Of a stretch of 32,400 nt of DNA, positions 1 through 5,973 are shown one piece after another. A model generated the notes under the pieces. It saw only the letters and a program-made list of their open reading frames with translations. It was not told where the DNA came from and did not search any database. Source of the stretch: Chryseobacterium sp. FP211-J200 (GTDB lineage Bacteria; Bacteroidota; Bacteroidia; Flavobacteriales; Weeksellaceae); the NCBI RefSeq assembly GCF_001643375.1, contig NZ_LSHB01000037.1:1-32400 (forward strand), given 5' to 3'. A program made the translations under genes and the position numbers. Each line of letters begins with the position of its first letter. The first letter of the stretch is position 1.

Positions 1-95
1 TAATGCACTACGAGTTATTAATATTATTTTGACTATCAAATAAGACTGACAATCATTAATACACAATCTATAATACAAGAAATTGCAAAAACGAT

Positions 96-103
96 TATCT
101 TTG
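96..103 (+). promoter_or_regulatory. Bacteroidota -7 box for panC
   Basis: The sequence TATCTTTG matches the Bacteroidota -7 consensus TAnnTTTG and lies 20 bp before the panC start codon. No convincing -33 TTTG lies at the usual 17-21 bp spacing, so the assignment rests on the -7 box and its position. Confidence 0.5.
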
Positions 104-123
104 ATTCATAAAATAATGAAACA

Positions 124-969
124 ATGCAAGTCTTCTACGACAAAACTTCTTTTACAGAATTTATCAAAACTCAAAAAGAGCAACATAAAACAATAGGATT
201 CGCACCTACAATGGGCGCTTTACACGCAGGGCACATTTCACTTTACCATGAGGCAAGACAAGATAACGACATTGTAGCGTCCTCGATATTCGTGAATCCA
301 ACACAATTCAATAATCCGGAAGACCTGGAAAAATACCCAAGAACAGTAGAAGATGACATTAAGAGATTAGAAGATTCGAATCTTGTGGACGCTGTTTATG
401 TTCCGAGAGTCGAAGATATCTACCCAAGGGGAATGGAAAGGCAACATTATGATTTTGGAGGCATCGAAAATGAAATGGAAGGCGCTGCAAGACCAGGCCA
501 CTTTGATGGGGTTGGAACTGTGGTGGAAGAATTATTCCTACAAGTTCAACCTGACAATGCCTATTTTGGAGAGAAAGATTACCAACAACTTAAGATCATC
601 GAAAAATTGGTTGAACTTTCAGAATTGGACATCAAGATCCATGGTGTGAAAATTCATCGGGAAGAAAATGGGTTGGCGATGAGTTCCAGAAATATGCGTC
701 TTTCTGAAATCGAAAAAGAAACATCAGCTCTTATTTATAAAACTTTGAAGAAAGTAAATGAATGGTTCAAAGTTATTTCTGTTCCTGAAATCAAATCCAG
801 AGTTGAAGAGATTTTTGACAGAGAAGATATGGAGCTTGAATACTTCCTAATTGCAGAAGAATCGACTTTGAAGAAAGTAGATTTCTTTTCGGAGGATAAT
901 GACTTCCGAGCTTTCATCGTCGTCAATGTTGGAAACGTGAGATTGATTGACAATCTCCATTTAGATTAA
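124..969 (+). CDS. panC: Pantothenate synthetase (pantoate--beta-alanine ligase)
   Basis: Cytoplasmic enzyme that condenses pantoate with beta-alanine using ATP, giving pantothenate for coenzyme A. The 281-residue product has the usual family length. The nucleotidyltransferase signature PTMGALHAGH is at residues 28-37, with its two histidines at 34 and 37. FVNPTQF (pantoate/ATP pocket), GEKDYQQL and the KMSKS-like region SSRN follow in the expected order. The ATG is preceded by a TAnnTTTG promoter box, which supports this start. It is the only pantothenate gene seen here. The tRNA terminator hairpin just downstream is oriented for the other strand, so no terminator of its own is evident. Confidence 0.96.
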   Translation: MQVFYDKTSFTEFIKTQKEQHKTIGFAPTMGALHAGHISLYHEARQDNDIVASSIFVNPTQFNNPEDLEKYPRTVEDDIKRLEDSNLVDAVYVPRVEDIYPRGMERQHYDFGGIENEMEGAARPGHFDGVGTVVEELFLQVQPDNAYFGEKDYQQLKIIEKLVELSELDIKIHGVKIHREENGLAMSSRNMRLSEIEKETSALIYKTLKKVNEWFKVISVPEIKSRVEEIFDREDMELEYFLIAEESTLKKVDFFSEDNDFRAFIVVNVGNVRLIDNLHLD

Positions 970-984
970 ATTTAAGATTGGGGC

Positions 985-1018
985 AAAAAAAAGGAACTTC
1001 TTTATACAAGAAGTTCCT
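985..1018 (-). terminator. Rho-independent terminator of the tRNA cluster
   Basis: A perfect 11-bp stem (992-1002 with 1008-1018, 5-nt loop) is followed on the minus strand by a U-tract made from A985-A991. It ends the minus-strand tRNA transcript about 50 bp after the last tRNA. No T-run follows it on the plus strand, so it is unlikely to terminate panC. Confidence 0.8.
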
Positions 1019-1068
1019 ACACCAAATCACAAAATATTAATATGAAAAAAATTTACTTGCGTAAATTG

Positions 1069-1141
1069 TGACCCGGCTGGGATTCGAACCCAGGACCCAT
1101 ACATTAAAAGTGTATTGCTCTACCAGCTGAGCTACCGAGTC
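1069..1141 (-). tRNA. tRNA-Lys (anticodon TTT), copy 1
   Basis: A 73-nt cloverleaf is read on the minus strand. The acceptor arm GACTCGG pairs with CCGGGTC with one G-U. The D-arm is GCTCAGCTGGTAGAGC, the anticodon loop CTTTTAA gives anticodon TTT, the T-arm contains GGTTCGAATCC, and the discriminator is A. The CCA end is not encoded. This copy is identical to the second tRNA-Lys over 80 bp including short flanks. Confidence 0.95.
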
Positions 1142-1241
1142 GGCCACTTTAATTAATATCGCTACCAATTAAAATTGTTTTTGGTTTTTGAAAAATATCA
1201 GAACTATTAATCCTTCAATTTCTCATTCTTAATTTTTGCAG

Positions 1242-1324
1242 TGCCTGCGACTGGACTCGAACCAGCACATCCTTAGGAAACCACCCCCTCAAGATGGCGT
1301 GTCTACCAATTTCACCACGCAGGC
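1242..1324 (-). tRNA. tRNA-Leu (anticodon GAG)
   Basis: An 83-nt class II tRNA with a long variable arm on the minus strand. Acceptor GCCTGCG pairs perfectly with CGCAGGC. The anticodon stem CCATC/GGTGG encloses loop TTGAGGG, giving anticodon GAG, which reads CUC and CUU. The T-arm contains GGTTCGAGTCC. Its 5' end directly abuts the U-run of a hairpin, so it has no room for its own promoter and is probably made from the upstream tRNA-Lys transcript. Confidence 0.94.
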
Positions 1325-1354
1325 AAAAAAAAACCGTATCTCTACGGATTTTTT
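1325..1354 (-). terminator. Terminator-like hairpin between tRNA-Lys and tRNA-Leu
   Basis: On the minus strand a CCGTA/TACGG stem with a 4-nt loop is followed by nine T, and the next base is the first base of tRNA-Leu. It has the form of an intrinsic terminator, but it is placed inside a tRNA operon. It may be a partial attenuator or a processing element. Confidence 0.5.
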
Positions 1355-1359
1355 GCTAG

Positions 1360-1432
1360 TGACCCGGCTGGGATTCGAACCCAGGACCCATACATTAAAA
1401 GTGTATTGCTCTACCAGCTGAGCTACCGAGTC
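1360..1432 (-). tRNA. tRNA-Lys (anticodon TTT), copy 2
   Basis: This 73-nt gene is identical to the tRNA-Lys at 1069-1141. It is the promoter-proximal gene of the minus-strand cluster Lys-Leu-Lys. The anticodon loop CTTTTAA gives TTT, and CCA is not encoded. The 80-bp identity of the two copies suggests a local duplication or gene conversion. Confidence 0.95.
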
Positions 1433-1478
1433 GGCCACATTTAAAATTTCAATATTACTATTTCGTTTTAAAGTGGTG

Positions 1479-1508
1479 CAAAGATAGGCGTTTTTTTAAA
1501 ATCTCAAA
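1479..1508 (-). promoter_or_regulatory. Promoter of the tRNA-Lys/Leu/Lys cluster
   Basis: On the minus strand a -33 TTTG (complement of 1505-1508) and a -7 TATCTTTG (complement of 1479-1486) are separated by 18 bp. Both spacing and sequence match the Bacteroidota sigma-A-type promoter. It starts about 45 bp before the first tRNA. Confidence 0.7.
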
Positions 1509-1539
1509 ATTTTTTTCGAACTTTGTTTAAAATAAAATT

Positions 1540-2055
1540 ATGCTAATTTCTCTCTTAGGGTACATGGGCAGTGGTAAATCTCACATTTCCAAAAACTTGA
1601 GCCAAAAAATAAATTTTAAATTAATTGACCTTGATCAACAAATTTCTGACGAACATGACCTAACTATTCCCGAAATCTTCGAAAAGAGAGGTGAAATCTA
1701 TTTCCGAAAGGAGGAAAAACGGATCTTGGAAGAATTATTAAATTCTTCCGAAAATCTAATTCTAAGTCTCGGTGGTGGAACACCCGTTTACTATGATAAT
1801 ATGAATATCATCAATCAAAAATCTAAAAGCATCTTTTTAAGAGCTTCTGTGAATACACTTACAAATCGTGTATTGTTGCAGAAAAACACACGTCCTTTGA
1901 TTGCAAAATTGGAAGATACTGACATCCCGGAGTTCATTGCAAAGCATCTTTTTGAAAGAAATCCCTTCTATTCCCAAGCTCATTTCACCATTGATACCGA
2001 TTCAAAAAATGCAGTAGAGATATCCGACGAGATCATAAAGAAGCTGGATATCTAA
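1540..2055 (+). CDS. aroK: Shikimate kinase
   Basis: Cytoplasmic kinase that phosphorylates the 3-hydroxyl of shikimate with ATP, the fifth step towards chorismate and the aromatic amino acids. The product is 171 residues, the usual size. Walker A GYMGSGKS is at residues 7-14. The shikimate-binding aspartate in LIDLD is at 32, RGEIYFR is around 50-56, the glycine-rich substrate loop LSLGGGTP is at 76-82, and the lid arginine in KNTRPL is at 118. Its stop codon overlaps the stop of the convergent S4-domain gene by four bases, so the two 3' ends are fully nested. Confidence 0.95.
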   Translation: MLISLLGYMGSGKSHISKNLSQKINFKLIDLDQQISDEHDLTIPEIFEKRGEIYFRKEEKRILEELLNSSENLILSLGGGTPVYYDNMNIINQKSKSIFLRASVNTLTNRVLLQKNTRPLIAKLEDTDIPEFIAKHLFERNPFYSQAHFTIDTDSKNAVEISDEIIKKLDI

Positions 2056-2486
2056 TCTTCCAGCTCTTTATTTTCTTTGAAGAATACATCCCAATCGTCA
2101 TTTCCCATATCCTCTGTAGAACCATCGTCCACATAATCGTCCATATCACGTCGATCCTTTTTGGTTGGCCTTCCGATGCCTTTGTGTCTGTAATATTCCT
2201 GTGATGCCTGTCTCAATTTCAGAATCTCATACTGGTCCTTTTCAGTCATATCCACCACGTACAAAGGAACGAGTTTGGCTCCTACTCTACTTTTTGGGAT
2301 GTCCAAAATTTTTATTTTGTAGTCAATTTGATTTTTTCTGATCTTGACCACATCACCTGCTTTCACCTCCTTGGAAGCCTTTACGGGATTTTCGCCGATG
2401 CTGACTCTGTTCTTTTTAATATCTTCTGTAGCGATAGTTCTTGTCTTATAAAATCTTACACTCCACAAATATTTATCTATTCTCAT
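2052..2486 (-). CDS. S4-domain RNA-binding protein, Hsp15 (HslR) family
   Basis: A cytoplasmic RNA-binding protein of the Hsp15 family. In E. coli this family binds 50S subunits carrying nascent chains on stalled ribosomes and helps recycle them. The 144-residue product begins with the S4 fold: MRIDKYLWSVRFYKTRTIA, then an interrupted basic hairpin and VKAGDVVKIRKN (about 43-54). The C-terminal tail has the typical basic stretch GRPTKKDRRD and then an acidic end. The acidic end is longer than in E. coli HslR. It is convergent with aroK and divergent from the lipoprotein gene. Hsp15-like is the best assignment; a paralogous S4 protein of other role is possible. Confidence 0.88.
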   Translation of the reverse strand: MRIDKYLWSVRFYKTRTIATEDIKKNRVSIGENPVKASKEVKAGDVVKIRKNQIDYKIKILDIPKSRVGAKLVPLYVVDMTEKDQYEILKLRQASQEYYRHKGIGRPTKKDRRDMDDYVDDGSTEDMGNDDWDVFFKENKELED

Positions 2487-2495
2487 AATTTTTTA

Positions 2496-2503
2496 TACTT
2501 TTG
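2496..2503 (+). promoter_or_regulatory. Bacteroidota -7 box for the FKBP-like lipoprotein gene
   Basis: TACTTTTG matches TAnnTTTG, 40 bp before the ATG at 2544. A -33 element is not obvious. The box lies in the divergent intergenic region shared with the S4-domain gene. Confidence 0.5.
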
Positions 2504-2543
2504 TCACGTTAAATTAATCGCAATTTAAGATTAAATAAAAAAA

Positions 2544-3281
2544 ATGAAGAAAATACTTTTAGGAATTGCTCTTTCTGTTGTTGTATTACAAGGATGTAAG
2601 AAAGATGATGATGTAGTGGATGACACGGTAGTACTTACGGTAGAGGAACAAAATTCCTATGACGATGCTGCGGCTTTAAAATTCATGGAGGACAATTATT
2701 TTAATAGTAAAGGCGTGATCACGCCCTTCGACAGTACGAAAGATACCGATGACAACTATCCAAAGCTTTCATCTTATCCCCGTGAGAAGCTACCCTCTGG
2801 AGTGATTTACATCACGAGAACTGATGCACAGCCTGATCCAGGAAAAGTGGTTGGAAGTACAGATGTCATCAATTTGTTTCAAGTAGGAAAAAGCTATCTC
2901 TCGGTAAAAGTAGATGATAAGATATCTTTTGGAAGTGAGTCAACATTTGCTAATTCTGTTTTGAGTGGAGATGTTATTAAAGACCCAGCATATTTTTATG
3001 TTAAATCATCTGTTCTTAAAAAATACAATGAAACTTACAGTACAACTTACGGAAGAAACTTTTACGAAATTGAAGGTTTGCAAGAAGGCCTGAAATATTT
3101 CAAATCCTTTGACCTTACTGAGTCTGCAGATTACAATATGCAAGGGGTGATCATTGTTCCTTCTAGAGCTGCATTTGCGAGAGATGCAAACATCTACGGT
3201 ACAAGTTATAACAACAGAAGTTTTGTGTTCAATTTCCAGCTTTATAACACTAAGACCAGAAATATGGAGACTGAAGATTAA
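2544..3281 (+). CDS. Lipoprotein with FKBP-type peptidyl-prolyl isomerase-like C-terminus
   Basis: The product is 245 residues. It starts with a lipoprotein signal peptide, hydrophobic LLGIALSVVVLQG followed by Cys18, so it is probably anchored in an outer or inner membrane leaflet facing the periplasm. An acidic linker follows. The C-terminal half resembles the FKBP fold pattern: YEIEGLQEGLKYFKSF, then GVIIVPSRAAFA and a final SFVFNFQLYNT, matching the FKBP order of a Gly-Leu helix, an IPS/AYG loop and a closing LVFdVeL strand. Canonical active-site aromatics are not clearly preserved, so isomerase activity is uncertain. Flavobacteria carry several such lipoproteins; a gliding-related role (GldI-like) is possible but cannot be shown here. 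A strong terminator follows. Confidence 0.85.
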   Translation: MKKILLGIALSVVVLQGCKKDDDVVDDTVVLTVEEQNSYDDAAALKFMEDNYFNSKGVITPFDSTKDTDDNYPKLSSYPREKLPSGVIYITRTDAQPDPGKVVGSTDVINLFQVGKSYLSVKVDDKISFGSESTFANSVLSGDVIKDPAYFYVKSSVLKKYNETYSTTYGRNFYEIEGLQEGLKYFKSFDLTESADYNMQGVIIVPSRAAFARDANIYGTSYNNRSFVFNFQLYNTKTRNMETED

Positions 3282-3298
3282 TCTTCTTTATCAAAATA

Positions 3299-3334
3299 CA
3301 AAAGCGGCATATTAAAAATATGCCGCTTTTTTTA
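3299..3334. terminator. Bidirectional terminator between lipoprotein gene and mtaB
   Basis: The stem AAAGCGGCATATT pairs perfectly with its complement across a 3-4 nt loop and is flanked by A-rich and T-rich tracts on both sides. It lies between two convergent genes ending at 3281 and 3352, so it can serve both. Confidence 0.85.
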
Positions 3335-3351
3335 TTTGTTTTTTTCTAACT

Positions 3352-4710
3352 CTAGATCTTCGCCAGGAAATCCTCAAACTGTTTTTCTTTGATAGAAACA
3401 CTTCCGTCTTCCAAGATTTTATCAAGAACGATAGTTTCTGTTTGATTGATAGAGATTTCATCAAATGCCTTTGAAACTCTCACATAGTTTTCTGTGAATC
3501 CATACATCAATCCATTTCTATTTTCATGCTCCCAAAGAACACTTAATTCTCTTCCTAGTTGGCTTCTGTAGAATTCCATTTTCTTTTTTTCAGAAAGGAT
3601 TCTCAGCATTTTGTTTCTTCTTTTTCTTTCGGGAATTGGAACAGCTCCAAGCATTTCTGCAGCTTCCGTGTTTTCTCTTTCTGAATAAGTGAATACGTGC
3701 AAATAACTGATTGGCAAATCATTTAGGAAATTATAAGTTTTCATAAATAATTCTTCTGTCTCACCTGGAAAACCAACAATGACATCTACGCCAATGGCAG
3801 CTTCCGGCATTACTTCACGGATTTTATGAACTCTATTGTAATATAATTGTGTTAAATAACGACGTTTCATTTTTTTCAATAATTCATCGCTTCCAGATTG
3901 TAATGGAATGTGAAAATGTGGTACAAAACTTCTGCTTTTGGAAACCAATTCGATGCTTTCGTCTTTCAGAAGATTTGGCTCGATGGAAGAAATTCTGATT
4001 CTTTCGATGCCTTCCACTTTATCCAATTCAGAAATCAAATCAAGAAAAGTATGTTCGTGCTTTTTATTGCCAAATTCTCCTTTTCCGTAATCGCCAATAT
4101 TCACACCTGTCAAAACGATTTCTTTAATATCTCGCGCTGCAATTTCTTTCGCATTCGCCACGACGTTATCGATGGTATCAGAGCGGGAAATCCCTCTGGC
4201 TAATGGAATCGTGCAATAAGTACATTTGTAATCGCAACCATCCTGAACTTTTAAAAAAGCTCTCGTTCTGTCGCCAATGGAATAGGAACCAACGAAAAAA
4301 TCAGCTTCATCGATCTCACAAGAATGAATCTCAGCACGACTTTCAGATTTTTCCAAATCATCCAAATAACTTAAAATATTGAATTTCTCCTTCGCTCCCA
4401 AAACCAAATCAACTCCGGTAATTGCAGAGATTTCTTCAGGTTTCAACTGCGCATAACAACCGATAATGGCAACCAATCCATCAGGATTAGCTTTCGCCGC
4501 ACGTTTGACGTGAAGTTTACATTCCTTATCAGCATTTTCGGTAACTGAGCAAGTATTGATGATATAAACTTTCGCAGGCTCATCAAAATTGACTTTTTGA
4601 TAACCAGCATCTGTTAAAGTTCGGGCAATGGTGGACGTTTCTGCAAAATTCAGTTTGCAGCCAAGTGTGTGAAACGCAACGGTTTTCGGTTGAGAAATTA
4701 CTTCTGACAT
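3352..4710 (-). CDS. mtaB: tRNA threonylcarbamoyladenosine C2-methylthiotransferase
   Basis: Radical SAM enzyme that converts t6A37 to ms2t6A37 in tRNAs reading ANN codons. The product is 452 residues. The N-terminal UPF0004 domain has three cluster cysteines at 18 (TLGCKLN), 54 (INTCSVT) and 85 (IGCYAQL). The radical SAM motif CDYKCTYC supplies cysteines 159, 163 and 166. A C-terminal TRAM-like region (about 385-445) follows. HTLGCKLN together with the ARGISRSD loop favours MtaB over the related MiaB and RimO. A TAnnTTTG box lies a few bases before the ATG, so the leader is very short. It shares a bidirectional terminator with the convergent lipoprotein gene. Confidence 0.93.
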   Translation of the reverse strand: MSEVISQPKTVAFHTLGCKLNFAETSTIARTLTDAGYQKVNFDEPAKVYIINTCSVTENADKECKLHVKRAAKANPDGLVAIIGCYAQLKPEEISAITGVDLVLGAKEKFNILSYLDDLEKSESRAEIHSCEIDEADFFVGSYSIGDRTRAFLKVQDGCDYKCTYCTIPLARGISRSDTIDNVVANAKEIAARDIKEIVLTGVNIGDYGKGEFGNKKHEHTFLDLISELDKVEGIERIRISSIEPNLLKDESIELVSKSRSFVPHFHIPLQSGSDELLKKMKRRYLTQLYYNRVHKIREVMPEAAIGVDVIVGFPGETEELFMKTYNFLNDLPISYLHVFTYSERENTEAAEMLGAVPIPERKRRNKMLRILSEKKKMEFYRSQLGRELSVLWEHENRNGLMYGFTENYVRVSKAFDEISINQTETIVLDKILEDGSVSIKEKQFEDFLAKI

Positions 4711-4717
4711 AAGTCTG

Positions 4718-4725
4718 CAAAGTTA
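4718..4725 (-). promoter_or_regulatory. Bacteroidota -7 box for mtaB
   Basis: TAACTTTG on the minus strand matches TAnnTTTG. A TTTG about 21 bp further upstream could be the -33 element. The predicted transcript would begin only a few bases before the mtaB ATG. Confidence 0.55.
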
Positions 4726-4783
4726 TTAATAAAATCCAAATCATTCCAAATGAAGAAATTTTCGAGATCAATTAGATTATCAA

Positions 4784-4816
4784 ACAAAAAAAAATCCGAA
4801 TCAATGACTCGGATTT
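4784..4816 (-). terminator. Terminator after the 159-residue gene
   Basis: An 8-bp perfect stem (4792-4799 with 4809-4816, 9-nt loop) is followed on the minus strand by a U-run of at least eight. It lies about 30 bp after the stop of the gene ending at 4844. Confidence 0.75.
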
Positions 4817-4843
4817 CCTGTATATAGTTGATGTTATTTTAAC

Positions 4844-5323
4844 TTATTCAGTTGATTTTGGAACGCTTACAGCAACCTCGTAAACCTTAGTATGCATTAG
4901 ATATTTCGAACGTTCTCTGGAAGTAACATTTTCTATTTTATCTTTAAATAAGACGATTACCGCATCTTCTTCTATCTGCCAATCAGCATCGGAAAAATAT
5001 TTCTCATCAGGACTTTTTTCTGTCAATTCATTTTGTCTTTCTTTCAGCTTTTCTGCGACATCCTGAAAACCTTCATCAGATGAATGGATGATTTTGTAAT
5101 CTGGTCCAGCAAAAGCTTTGTAATATTTATTTTCAGCAATGAGGTTTTGAGAATCATCCTCGACCGGATTGTCATTTCCATCCAGGAAACCAACTTCTAC
5201 CAGTTTTCCGTTTCTTTCCGTTGCAAATTGCCTGGCCTCTCCTACCGATTTGAAACCTGTATAGACATTGCTGTTATCAAATTCGTATTTATTTAGTCTT
5301 TCGACGATATTTTCCGTTTCCAT
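4844..5323 (-). CDS. Hypothetical protein, 159 residues
   Basis: I do not recognise this family. The product is soluble in appearance, with no signal peptide or membrane segment. It is strongly acidic and rich in Glu, Asp and Lys. The N-terminal part (VYTGFKSVGEARQFATERNGKL) reads like a small alpha/beta domain, followed by a charged helical stretch (DVAEKLKERQNELTEK, about 88-103). The C-terminus (VYEVAVSVPK) suggests a final beta strand. Coding support comes from the uninterrupted frame, a terminator directly downstream, and flavobacterial codon use. It is followed on the same strand by mtaB but separated from it by a terminator. Confidence 0.72.
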   Translation of the reverse strand: METENIVERLNKYEFDNSNVYTGFKSVGEARQFATERNGKLVEVGFLDGNDNPVEDDSQNLIAENKYYKAFAGPDYKIIHSSDEGFQDVAEKLKERQNELTEKSPDEKYFSDADWQIEEDAVIVLFKDKIENVTSRERSKYLMHTKVYEVAVSVPKSTE

Positions 5324-5350
5324 AATTTATTCTTTTGTGATTAATTTTTA

Positions 5351-5491
5351 TTAATGATGTCTAATGCCTCGTTTGTGATAAGTCACGTTTCTGTTGTTCG
5401 GATTTTGGTCATTGAACTGAACATTTCTTGCAAGACGAGCATCTATTTTATTATTCGCATCATTCAGATGTTTTGGTGTTTCGAAATGCAA
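5351..5491 (-). pseudogene. In-frame coding remnant downstream of the amber stop at 5492-5494
   Basis: The frame of the 60-residue gene continues for 46 sense codons after its TAG and ends at TAA 5351-5353. The translated tail begins LHFETPKHLNDANNK and ends RNVTYHKRGIRHH. It is hydrophilic, non-repetitive and protein-like. TAG differs from the glutamine codon CAG by one base, so an ancestral 107-residue protein with Gln at this place is plausible. No ATG lies at the start of this part, though a TTG follows the stop directly. Confidence 0.55.
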
Positions 5492-5674
5492 CTATTTACC
5501 ATTTTTGAAGATTTCGCCTTCTGCATTTCTATACATTTCGTTCTTCAGATATTTGTTCCCATCGGGTGCCATAAACTTGTTCTGTTCTTTTTGCTTTCTC
5601 TTTCTCAATTGATTCAACAAGATCAATGCGCCACCTGCAGCAAATCCCAAAGCCACTTTTATCGTATTTTTCAT
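5492..5674 (-). CDS. Small membrane-anchored protein, probably truncated by an amber codon
   Basis: The product is 60 residues. It has one N-terminal hydrophobic segment (VALGFAAGGALILLNQL, about 7-23) followed by a very basic stretch RKRKQKEQNK, so a single membrane helix with a cytoplasmic basic side is likely. The family is not recognised. The region after the stop remains open in the same frame for 46 further codons, so this may be the front part of a 107-residue protein. No promoter box with the full TAnnTTTG consensus was found upstream; AACTTTTG near 5702-5709 (minus) is a near match. Confidence 0.6.
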   Translation of the reverse strand: MKNTIKVALGFAAGGALILLNQLRKRKQKEQNKFMAPDGNKYLKNEMYRNAEGEIFKNGK

Positions 5675-5941
5675 ATGATTTATTTTAACTGTTTAAAAAC
5701 AAAAGTTCTGCCAAAAGTGACAGCAACAACATTTTACATCCACATCATAATTTTGTTTTGATTAATTTCTGAACAAATTTTAACAATTGAGACAAAGAAT
5801 CATCTAATTCCCAAATGAACCAACCGATTAATACTGCCAATTTGACTTAAAATAAATCTAATTTTATTAAGGAATTTTTAAAATTGGTTAAACTTCGTTA
5901 AAACTGTAACACTAAGTTTTTAGTTCATACTAATTTAGCAT
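5675..5941. other. Intergenic region, no gene seen
   Basis: About 270 bp of AT-rich DNA between two divergent genes. No stem-loop of note and no credible coding frame were found. An antisense frame covers part of it but is a shadow of the small gene's region. It must hold the divergent control signals; only the degP -7 box at its right end is clear. Confidence 0.5.
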
Positions 5942-5949
5942 TAAATTTG
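5942..5949 (+). promoter_or_regulatory. Bacteroidota -7 box that decides the degP start
   Basis: TAAATTTG matches TAnnTTTG. Transcription should begin a few bases after it, so the TTG at 5947, which lies inside the box, cannot be the start codon. The ATG at 5974 or 5986 is therefore favoured. Confidence 0.6.
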
Positions 5950-5973
5950 TCTAACAATAATCTCAAAAAAGAA

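Noticed and set aside
1236-1421. 61-residue plus-strand frame
   Set aside because: It is the antisense of tRNA-Leu and tRNA-Lys.
5354-5761. 135-residue plus-strand frame
   Set aside because: Antisense shadow of the 60-residue gene and its in-frame tail; the product is Phe/Ile-rich without family features.
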